Origin: Acetobacteraceae bacterium
GTDB lineage: Bacteria; Pseudomonadota; Alphaproteobacteria; Acetobacterales; Acetobacteraceae
DNA length: 64,000 nucleotides
Direction of reading: 5' to 3'
Assembly: GCA_003164135.1 (NCBI GenBank)
Contig: PLSD01000125.1
Coordinates: 1 to 64,000 of the forward strand
Part shown: positions 53,321 through 60,330 of the stretch, piece after piece
Numbering within the stretch: position 1 is the first letter of the stretch
Layout of the letters: each line of letters opens with the position of its first letter
Program-made: the position numbers and the translations under genes
Notes under the pieces: model-generated
Database searches by the model: none
Told to the model about the DNA's origin: nothing
Seen by the model: the letters and a program-made list of their open reading frames with translations, nothing else

Positions 53321-53530
53321 TTAGGCTTTCCGGAACAAAAAAGTTGTCAGGAACAGAAACAGCGTCCACGGCCGGAGCAATTTCAGGCCGTTGCGCGCCT
53401 CCGATGGCGTAATCCGTCCTTTGACAGGCATGGCACCCATGACGGTGCCGCGGAATTCAATATTATTTCCTGCCCGCTCGAATGATTTGATCTCCATGAG
53501 AATGGAGCCGTCTGTGTTAAAAATCTTCAT
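53321..53530 (-). CDS. Small hypothetical protein, first gene of the FAD operon
   Basis: A 69-residue protein: two short strands (MKIFNTDGSILMEIKSFERA), a GxVMGxMPxKGRITPSEAR core and a hydrophobic C-terminus (WTLFLFLTTFLF) that may be a membrane anchor. I recall similar unnamed small proteins beside oxidoreductases in such clusters but know no function. It lies 54 bp before the FAD gene, with GntR-type site 4 77 bp upstream. Confidence 0.65.
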   Translation of the reverse strand: MKIFNTDGSILMEIKSFERAGNNIEFRGTVMGAMPVKGRITPSEARNGLKLLRPWTLFLFLTTFLFRKA

Positions 53531-53606
53531 GGTGTTCCATGTCTTGTTTACTTGCCAAAGCGTCCGGGCTCGCGGTGTGCTCGCACGGCCACTCTATCCC
53601 CAGATG

Positions 53607-53620
53607 GAATGCTGGCATGT
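53607..53620. promoter_or_regulatory. GntR-type site 4 (FAD operon promoter)
   Basis: On the minus strand reads ACATGCCAGCATTC, matching the shared ACATG-YYAG-CAT core. It lies upstream of the 53321/51695 operon, suggesting that unit belongs to the same regulon as the Rieske and P450 operons. Confidence 0.55.
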
Positions 53621-53667
53621 TAGTCGTCGTTTGGCAAGCCTGCCCCCACGGGACAGTGCTGGTAGGC

Positions 53668-53815
53668 TCACATATAGCGGCCGCCATTCACAGCCAGAAC
53701 CCGCTCTGTCATGTACGAGGCCACGGGTGCCGCCAGAGATGCGACCAAAGCGACGACGTCAGCGGGCGTTCTCTTGCGCCACATGGGGACCGTCTCCATG
53801 CCCCTTAAGCTTTGT
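53668..53815 (-). pseudogene. SDR C-terminal fragment at the island's right end
   Basis: The minus strand reads RTPADVVALVASLAAPVASY and then MTERVLAVNGGRYM before a stop, the normal end of a short-chain dehydrogenase. The body of the gene is missing to the right. It is likely the remains of an SDR lost when the island end was rearranged. Confidence 0.75.
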
Positions 53816-53821
53816 GTTTGG

Positions 53822-54059
53822 CATCGGAACCTCTGATCGGAGGGAGACTAGCGCGGCGTAACGCATTTGTCAGTGCAAACTAACTTCGCCCTACAAGTCG
53901 AGCCGAAAGGCTGGCGAGCAGCGAATGAACGAATTTTCTGAAGTTGTGAAAACTTTACACGCGCTTTAAAAGGTAAGGATTAAATTCATAATTAGCCTAC
54001 TATATAGCCCATTTTCTGAATGTGTGCCATATTATTGAATTATATCATGTACTTATGTT
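53822..54059. other. AT-rich island right end
   Basis: About 240 bp, noticeably more AT-rich than the flanks, with no gene seen. It leads into the tRNA-derived repeat. Confidence 0.4.
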
Positions 54060-54117
54060 GTAGCTCGTCAGGCTCATAACCTGAAGGCCGCACGTTCAAA
54101 TCGTGCCCCCGCAACCA
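54060..54117 (+). repeat. tRNA-fMet 3' fragment, right island end (att-like)
   Basis: Holds GTAGCTCG of the D-arm 3' side, the anticodon arm with CAT, the T arm and acceptor 3' strand CCCCGCA with encoded ACCA, typical of bacterial initiator tRNA. The 5' part is missing, so it is not an intact gene. Positions 54068-54117 match 33228-33277 with one mismatch. The recombinase reading frame ends within it on the opposite strand. Confidence 0.88.
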
Positions 54118-54590
54118 ACTTAACTTGCTCACACAGAACAGACACAGAACCATCGGCGTTCCGGCGCTGGTGGTTTTTGTCGTTTGCGGCTAAGCCAAGG
54201 ATGCCAGCCAAAGCACCGCGCAGTTCAACGCGTAGTTTGCCATCCTCTGGGATCAGACGCACTGCATCGATCAATGTACGAATAATGCCAAAGGCTTCAT
54301 CCTTAGTGCGTGGGTCGGACAAGGCCGTGTGCAATGCGGCGACCTTCTCGCGGTAAATCTCGGCAAGGTTGGGATGCAGTGACGGCTCACTTGCCGGCTG
54401 GCCGGCAATCAGGGCGTTCAGCTCGTCCTCGCGAGCCTCAAGGGCGACCAGTTTGTCTTTAACACTACGGGAGCCTCTGCCGTCGGCCAGATCATCTACC
54501 AGATGGGCCAATTTTGCTTTGATCGTTGTCAATTCCTGCTTAGCTGCTGCAAAATGCGCGTTCTGCTGCGCGAGGATGGTGCCGCCGGTG
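54074..54590 (-). pseudogene. Large serine recombinase, C-terminal remnant
   Basis: The frame encodes the coiled-coil and C-terminal tail of a large serine site-specific recombinase: ALEAREDELNALIAG, NLAEIYREKVAALHTAL, DEAFGIIRTLIDAVRLIPED and LRGALAGILGLA. The N-terminal catalytic domain with the active Ser and the zinc-ribbon region are gone; upstream of about 54590 the sequence is unrelated. The last 14 codons and the stop are the antisense of the tRNA-derived repeat (AGARFERAAFRL), so the gene ended in its own attachment site. No longer functional. Confidence 0.8.
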
Positions 54591-54708
54591 CCGTGGGGCG
54601 CCGCTAAATCTGACTGCCAGAAACGTATCGATGAGTTCCCGGCCAAGGGCGGAGCCGATAACTTTGTTCGCAGCGACCCAAGCGCCAACGCCCCTGCCAC
54701 AAAACTCT

Positions 54709-54850
54709 ACGCCGCGCTAAATCTGCCGGCGGCGACAGCTTTGGCGAAGGGAGTGATAAAGTCGGGATATTCATCCACAAGACCCAATCTACGCGGGCCA
54801 AAATCAACTATCTCGTACACCTTGCTGCGCAATGCCTCAGCTATTGCGTC
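54709..54850 (-). pseudogene. C-terminal tail of an unrecognised gene
   Basis: The minus frame reads KVYEIVDFGPRRLGLVDEYP and then DFITPFAKAVAAGRFSAA before a stop, a well-behaved protein end with no start. The family was not recognised. It lies between the recombinase remnant and the istB fragment, in a patch of recombined pieces. Confidence 0.4.
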
Positions 54851-55069
54851 TTGAGGACGACCCTATGTGGCGGCGGCGAACGCCGCCTGAGTGCGGTACA
54901 GAAACACCTCAACTCAGTCCGACTGCTGATCGTCGACGAACTTGGCTACGTGCCATTCGCCGTGGTTGGCGCCGAGCTGTTCTTCGACGTGCTCAGCCAG
55001 CGCTACGAGCGCGGCGCCGCGCTGACTCTACGCCCGCTATGGCCTCAATGCCTTCGCCTTAGCTTGTGA
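54851..55069 (+). pseudogene. IS21 helper ATPase (IstB) fragment
   Basis: The plus frame includes LLIVDELGYVPF, the Walker B region of IstB, followed by GAELFFDVLSQRYERGA, a well-known IstB stretch. Walker A and the C-terminus are missing and the frame breaks soon after. A relic of an IS21-type element. Confidence 0.75.
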
Positions 55070-56372
55070 TTGGCCGACCATAAATCCTGATCTGGTTCAA
55101 ATGGAAATAGCAAGGTTGCATTGCCCGGATTCTGATCCATCTCGCGCCTATCGCTGTGGCAGGATGCCAGACCAAAGGACGGCCGTCCGCCCCACCGAAA
55201 ATGAGATCGTCGCGCTTTTGAAATACGGAATCCCAACTCGTTGCATCAACTGAAATTTCGATCGTCAATTTCGCAGCTAGCCTGGCAAAGCCAATCTGAT
55301 CGATCCTGTTATAAACTACGATCTCATGGACCTCACAGATATTCATGAGATCGGCTTGCCACCACGGGCTGGTCTCAAAATCCGTATGGAAACTATAGTC
55401 CGCGCCGATGCTGCCAGTAAGTGCAAGCTGCGCGTCTTCCGCTGTTGTCGCGCCCCGCGCATGCTGCCAGATGGAGCTTTGGTCGGCGCTCGCCTCGTCC
55501 GAAAGGCATTCCAATCCCCCGGGAGCACTTGGAAGTGGTAGGGGGGTGCGGATTTTCTCCCGCCAGATCGCCTCCTCGGTCTCCAGCAGGGGCAGCCTTG
55601 GAGTCTCCAACATCGTGACCTCAAAGAAATTTCGCATAAAGTGCGAGTCCAGGTCGCGTGAAAAATCAAAAAACTGGTCAATTAGTTTAATCAGAACCTG
55701 GCCTTCGAGGCCTTTAATATAGGCTGGAACTTCATGCGGTGCCCCTTTTAAGTAGAAGGGATTGAAGTTTGCTGCGGAGAACATGGCGCCATGGATAAGA
55801 TCCCGCCACTCCGTAGCGCCGTATAAGATATGGCATTGGGATTTAATGGGCGTTACAGCGAAGTTCGGCCAATAATGTTTTATATTATTGCCGATGTCAT
55901 TATATCGATGATCAAAGTCGATAAAGGGAGGTTCTATCGAAAACTGCGGCGCAAAACTAAGAACTCTTGAGATATGAGACGAAAAATTCGAAAAGAGTAA
56001 CGCCGCGGAGCCGCCCATGCTCGATCCCAGCGCACCGGCATTCCTGTATTGGCTCACGGTTTTTTCTAACAGGTTGAAGACCTCGACGGATTCTTCGTGA
56101 TTGAACCATCGTAGTTTTTTGTCCGTAACAAATACCGCCGAGAGGCCGGCCGCGATGAGCGAAGCCTTGAATTCATGGAGATTTCGTTCATGCGCGGCGC
56201 CGCCCGCGCTGGTGAATGAGACGACGATATCCCTGCTGCCAGTATCCAGCAAGGCGACGTGTATATTCTCGCTTCGGTACAGAACATCCAGGTTTTGGTT
56301 CATCAGCTGCGAGATCGAAACGTTGTTTTTAGGCGAAGTGTGGTGCAGCAGCATATTATGGGGATTATCCAT
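55059..56372 (-). CDS. Alpha/beta-hydrolase-like protein with C-terminal discoidin domain
   Basis: A 437-residue protein. Residues about 30-270 have an alpha/beta-hydrolase look with the nucleophile elbow G-S-S-M-G-G-S-A (LGSSMGGSAALLF). Residues about 320-435 are an F5/8 type C (discoidin-like) carbohydrate-binding domain, with FHTDFETSPWWQADL and a C-terminal R-x-R-IR strand. It may deacylate or otherwise trim a glycan to which the discoidin part binds. No signal peptide is seen. Its start overlaps the preceding glycosyltransferase stop by 8 bases. Confidence 0.72.
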   Translation of the reverse strand: MDNPHNMLLHHTSPKNNVSISQLMNQNLDVLYRSENIHVALLDTGSRDIVVSFTSAGGAAHERNLHEFKASLIAAGLSAVFVTDKKLRWFNHEESVEVFNLLEKTVSQYRNAGALGSSMGGSAALLFSNFSSHISRVLSFAPQFSIEPPFIDFDHRYNDIGNNIKHYWPNFAVTPIKSQCHILYGATEWRDLIHGAMFSAANFNPFYLKGAPHEVPAYIKGLEGQVLIKLIDQFFDFSRDLDSHFMRNFFEVTMLETPRLPLLETEEAIWREKIRTPLPLPSAPGGLECLSDEASADQSSIWQHARGATTAEDAQLALTGSIGADYSFHTDFETSPWWQADLMNICEVHEIVVYNRIDQIGFARLAAKLTIEISVDATSWDSVFQKRDDLIFGGADGRPLVWHPATAIGARWIRIRAMQPCYFHLNQIRIYGRPITS

Positions 56373-57819
56373 GCTGCGGGCTACTCAGCAAGGTCGGCGC
56401 CGGAGCCCCCAACGCTTGCCCATAGACCTCAACCTCATCCAGATGGAGGTATCCGGTTGTATTCAGATGAACTTTCAAAAACCGGCAGGTCAGCATCGTG
56501 CCGAGGGGGATCGTCAATGGTGAGCCATTGACCCCAAATAACTCAGTACCTTTATGCTCGAATAATTGTGTCCAGGTCACATTGTCAACGCTTGCCAACA
56601 CGGTCAAGCCACTAGCCCGGGCGGCAAGTGCGGGATGATCCATGCGGTTGTAAATGCGTATTTCCGATACGGCGCAGGGTATCAGCAAGTCTAGTATCCA
56701 CCAAGGACTGTCCTCCAAATCCGTATGAAAGCCGTAAGTCCCGGTTTTGATGCCGTTCGTCGCAAAGCCGATTCGAACGCTACCGTCGGGCTCTTTCGAG
56801 ACGGGCTGATATACCGAGCTCTGACGTGAAGGCATCTTCAATGCCAAGTTCCGTAAACCAGAACTGGTACGGGTAAATCGCGTTTGGCTGGCGGGCTGCG
56901 GCACCTGCCGTTTCCAGTAATCGGAAAGATATGTATCATGAATTTCGTTTGTCTTCGTAAGAATGGACATATACACGCCGCTCTCATAGGCATTTTTCCA
57001 GGCATCGCCATTGTCAAACCCGCCGCGCCGCCAGCGCCGCAAAAAATCTTCCTCTGATTTGAATTGAAAATGTGCGACATAGGCTCTTTCGATTACCGCC
57101 TCCGTATACCCTTCCCGCAGCGCAAAGGCGCCGGCGCTCTTTGGAAAGTCGGAAGAATAGCCATCGGTTGGTGCGAGCAGGATATCCCGGCAGCGTGCAT
57201 CTGGAAGCCTGTAATTATCAAGAAAATGCCAAAAAGCGCCTTTACCGGCGCGAAGACCGGCCTCCAGCAAAGCAGCGTCTATAGCTTCCGATCGGCATAT
57301 CATTTTGGTGTGCCGATCCACACCCGCGGCCCGTTGGCAATAGGAGGTCAATATTGGGATGTTTTCACGGTGAATTCTGCCGCTATTGCCGTAAATAATC
57401 CAATTAAAATACAAACAATCAACTACACTTTTGTAGGACTCCATAAAGAGCGAGATATTATTGAGGTATTTTATAACAAAAAACTCATCGATATCCAAAA
57501 AAGAGAACCACTCCGTCTCATCTTTATAATTGTGCAGAAAATGAAGGTAGATACCAATCTGATCTCCTACGATCGGCCAATGGAAAAGCGTTACAAATGG
57601 AGAATCGCCTACTGCGTAGGGCGCCACCACGCTAAACAGCACTGTTGGATCGTCGTCGTTCGAATAGAGATAGATATGATCGAATCCTATGGATTGATGA
57701 TACTCGATCCACTCGTTAACATCATTTTCTTCCCACCGCGCACAAGCCACGATTGAGTACCGATATTTTTTTTTGGGTATTCTTCCTGCTACCAATTCCG
57801 GATTCCAGCTAACGGTCAT
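56365..57819 (-). CDS. Glycosyltransferase (GT92/DUF23-like) with discoidin domain
   Basis: A 484-residue protein. The N-terminal 280 residues match the DUF23/GT92-type or Glyco_tranf_2_4 fold: CARWEENDVNEWIEYHQSIG, the metal-binding FLDIDEFFV (DxD-type), and HFQFKSEEDFLRR near the end. Residues about 345-470 form an F5/8 type C domain similar to that of the next gene (FHTDLEDSPWWILDL, IRIYNRMD). It probably transfers a sugar in the assembly of a surface polysaccharide while the discoidin part holds the acceptor. Leftward operon with the TPR protein. Confidence 0.78.
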   Translation of the reverse strand: MTVSWNPELVAGRIPKKKYRYSIVACARWEENDVNEWIEYHQSIGFDHIYLYSNDDDPTVLFSVVAPYAVGDSPFVTLFHWPIVGDQIGIYLHFLHNYKDETEWFSFLDIDEFFVIKYLNNISLFMESYKSVVDCLYFNWIIYGNSGRIHRENIPILTSYCQRAAGVDRHTKMICRSEAIDAALLEAGLRAGKGAFWHFLDNYRLPDARCRDILLAPTDGYSSDFPKSAGAFALREGYTEAVIERAYVAHFQFKSEEDFLRRWRRGGFDNGDAWKNAYESGVYMSILTKTNEIHDTYLSDYWKRQVPQPASQTRFTRTSSGLRNLALKMPSRQSSVYQPVSKEPDGSVRIGFATNGIKTGTYGFHTDLEDSPWWILDLLIPCAVSEIRIYNRMDHPALAARASGLTVLASVDNVTWTQLFEHKGTELFGVNGSPLTIPLGTMLTCRFLKVHLNTTGYLHLDEVEVYGQALGAPAPTLLSSPQHG

Positions 57820-57835
57820 CGTTGCTCCAGTCTAA

Positions 57836-58600
57836 TCACGATGCAACAAGAAACCGGGTTACCTCAGTGAGGCGATCAAACTCGGACAAGGCACATTGAT
57901 CTTCTGGTTGCAGCTCAAGAATTTGGCGATAGACCTCTCGGGCTTCATCAAGCGTCCACATGTCAACCAGTGAGCGGGCCATCTCGTGCAGTAGGCTAAC
58001 GGAATTTGGATTTGACACTAATAGGTTTTTAAAAATCGACAATGCCTCCGACCGGCGGCCACGCCGGCGGAGGGCCATGCCGAAGCCCATGAGACCACTA
58101 GAATGAAACGGGTCTGTTTCAAGGATTTTGCAGTATACCAACTCTGACTGTTCGTATTGTGATAGAGCAAGAAATTCCGCCGCGAGTTCCGCTTGTATGT
58201 CTAGATTTTCAGGCACGGCCACGGAGGCAATCCCAAGCCATTTGCAGGAACGTTCATGATTGCCTCGCTCTCGATCAATATGCGCCATTCCTATAAGTGC
58301 GGCTGCGCAATCCGGCTCAATCGCCAATATATTGCAATAAATGCGTTCCGCTTCGTTCGGGCGCTGCAAGTCAACAAGACTCTGCGCCATTTCCAGGCGC
58401 GCGGCGTTGTGCGTGGGTTTGAGTTCCGCCGCTTTCATGAAGAAGTAGAGTGCGCCGCCGTGATCCCCCGCCTTTCGGCCGGCAGTTCCCTGGGCAAGCA
58501 GGCGGTCAAACTCCCCTGAAGCCGTCAATCCTTCCGCATTGGCGCAGCTGTTTTCAAAGGGCTCAGCTTTAACCGGAGAGGCTTTTGTGACTGTGCTCAT
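57836..58600 (-). CDS. Tetratricopeptide-repeat protein
   Basis: A 254-residue protein with about five TPR units from residue 35 on, for example ALYFFMKAAELKPTHNAARL, AERIYCNILAIEPDCAAAL and SELVYCKILETDPFHSSGLM, each with the P at the helix boundary. ATG 58600 has CGGAGA upstream. TPR proteins in polysaccharide loci serve as docking or scaffold proteins. Located between the discoidin glycosyltransferase and a small repeat protein. Confidence 0.82.
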   Translation of the reverse strand: MSTVTKASPVKAEPFENSCANAEGLTASGEFDRLLAQGTAGRKAGDHGGALYFFMKAAELKPTHNAARLEMAQSLVDLQRPNEAERIYCNILAIEPDCAAALIGMAHIDRERGNHERSCKWLGIASVAVPENLDIQAELAAEFLALSQYEQSELVYCKILETDPFHSSGLMGFGMALRRRGRRSEALSIFKNLLVSNPNSVSLLHEMARSLVDMWTLDEAREVYRQILELQPEDQCALSEFDRLTEVTRFLVAS

Positions 58601-58669
58601 GATGTCGTCTCCGCATGTATAAACATAGAAACCGATACCAGCAATAAAAGCAGACATCCGAAAGCTGGG

Positions 58670-59170
58670 TTATATCGCGTGCGCGCTCAAGCGCCAGCCC
58701 GCATAAGGAAGCCGGCCTTCCTTAAATCCGTAGGATTCGAAATGCTCCTGTAGTGCTGCGACATCTCCCGCCAACCTACGAGTATCGGGATATTCGCGTG
58801 TATAGAACTCAGGATCGATTTTTATTGGGTGAGGAATGCGATCCTCGAAGAATCCATAACGGATATAATGGTCCTTTGCACTTTCAAAATTGCCATGGAC
58901 CAATTGTGCGTAGAAGTCCGGATATTTTTCCTTGTACCATTCCTCATCTACCACGACGGCCTCCAGGGCAACGCTCAGCAGATCACGAAATAATTGCCGC
59001 GGCATACTCACCGGTGATTTGGGGTCATCGGTTTTACTGAACTCGCGGGCAAGAGCGCCGTAGAGCGCGCATTGCCGTAAACCCACATGCTTTACAATCG
59101 CATCTGGAAGCGAGAACAACTGAACGGCCGCTTCACTTGGCATTGCTGCATTCACCCAAAGCTGTTGCAA
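58670..59170 (-). CDS. Short protein with glycosyltransferase-associated YPD repeats
   Basis: A 166-residue protein whose second half has two copies of the repeat also found nine times in the giant glycosyltransferase at 60331: EWYKEKYPDFYAQL...HYIRYGFFEDRIP and EFYTREYPDTRR...HFESYGFKEGRLP. It has no glycosyltransferase domain, so it may bind the same partner or glycan. Promoter region 59171-59365 is AT-rich and divergent with the pyruvyltransferase gene. Confidence 0.7.
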   Translation of the reverse strand: MQQLWVNAAMPSEAAVQLFSLPDAIVKHVGLRQCALYGALAREFSKTDDPKSPVSMPRQLFRDLLSVALEAVVVDEEWYKEKYPDFYAQLVHGNFESAKDHYIRYGFFEDRIPHPIKIDPEFYTREYPDTRRLAGDVAALQEHFESYGFKEGRLPYAGWRLSAHAI

Positions 59171-59365
59171 TTAACTCGTCGCACGACGGACGCCAACAAG
59201 TCAATATAAAACAAAGTAGATAGACTATTAAATAAGTTTAAATCGTTCGTTGTAAACTATTTAACACAATAAAATCAGTGTACTATATCAATTGACATCA
59301 GCGTACTAATTCGGGTTATATAATCGTATTAGTATGGAATATAAAGGTTTTGGCCATGGTGATAC

Positions 59366-60253
59366 ATGAGTGAGATTGGGGGGCGCCGCTTTGCGCTGTT
59401 GACCTATGAAGATAGGGGCAATCTTGGCGACGAGATCCAAAGCCTCGCGGCGCGACGTTTTTTGCCTCGTGTTGATGATTGGGTGGATCGCGAACTGCTG
59501 GACGGCTTTCGCTCGGAGTCGGGTGTGCCGGCACAGATCATTCTGAATGGCTGGTTTTGCATCCGGCCGCAGAACTGGCCGCCCTCGCCGGACTTGCGGC
59601 CGCTGCTGGTTTCATTTCACCTTTCTCCTGGGGCGCCGCAAAAAACGCTGCTGAGCGAACCCTGTCTGTCGTATCTAAAGAAATTCGGCCCCGTTGGCGC
59701 GCGGGATCTGCCAACTTTAAGGGCCTTACAGGCTGCGAATGTTCCAAGCTGGTTTTCGGGCTGCCTAACGCTGACATTGGAGCGCCCCAATGTCGCGCGT
59801 GATGATGGGTTGGTCATTTTAAACGACGTGCCACCGCAGTTTGTGCGGGCGGTGGCGGGTAGGACGCGCAAGCGCATCGAACTAACAACACATCTTGGCG
59901 ACCCGGGGGTCAGCCAGTCCACGCGCTTCGAGATGGCGGCCGGATTGTTGGAAAAATACGCGAGTGCTAGCTGCGTGATTACCAGCCGTCTGCATTGCGC
60001 ATTGCCATGCTTGGCCATGGGTACGCCTGTCCTGCTCATTGATCTTTTTCCTGATCAATGGCGCTTTGAAGGGTTGAATAGTCTTCTGCGGCATGTTGAT
60101 CCAAAATTCTTTTTGGAGAATCTTGATTGCTTTGATACCGACAACCCCACGCCAAACGCAGAATTGCACATCCCGTACCGTTTAGACTTGATCGAGCGTG
60201 TGACACGTTTTTTGAGTGCCCCGATCGAGCAGCCAATGCCGGCGGAGTATTAA
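59366..60253 (+). CDS. Polysaccharide pyruvyl transferase family protein
   Basis: A 295-residue protein with the family signatures YEDRGNLGDEIQSLAARRF at the start and VITSRLHCALPCLAMGTPVL near residue 210. These enzymes add a pyruvate ketal to sugars from phosphoenolpyruvate, giving exopolysaccharide negative charge. It is 78 bp before the giant glycosyltransferase and divergent from the leftward glycan genes. Part of one surface-glycan locus. Confidence 0.88.
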   Translation: MSEIGGRRFALLTYEDRGNLGDEIQSLAARRFLPRVDDWVDRELLDGFRSESGVPAQIILNGWFCIRPQNWPPSPDLRPLLVSFHLSPGAPQKTLLSEPCLSYLKKFGPVGARDLPTLRALQAANVPSWFSGCLTLTLERPNVARDDGLVILNDVPPQFVRAVAGRTRKRIELTTHLGDPGVSQSTRFEMAAGLLEKYASASCVITSRLHCALPCLAMGTPVLLIDLFPDQWRFEGLNSLLRHVDPKFFLENLDCFDTDNPTPNAELHIPYRLDLIERVTRFLSAPIEQPMPAEY

Positions 60254-60330
60254 TTGATGGATGAGCCGCAGGTGGAAGACTTCAATTCAGGCCTTATAGG
60301 CAGTATCGTTCAGAGCGGAGAAGATGAATC

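Larger units (their letters stand above)
33228..54117. mobile_element. 20.9-kb catabolic island between tRNA-derived direct repeats
   Basis: Direct repeats of the 3' part of an initiator tRNA gene (33228-33277 and 54068-54117, 49 of 50 identical, similarity continuing a few bases past CCA) enclose the whole MarR/GntR catabolic segment. A serine-recombinase 3' end overlaps the right repeat. This is the layout of an integrated island, or of two stacked integrations at one tRNA site. No intact integrase remains, so the island is probably immobile now. Boundaries are firm as repeats. The integration history is inference. Confidence 0.7.
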
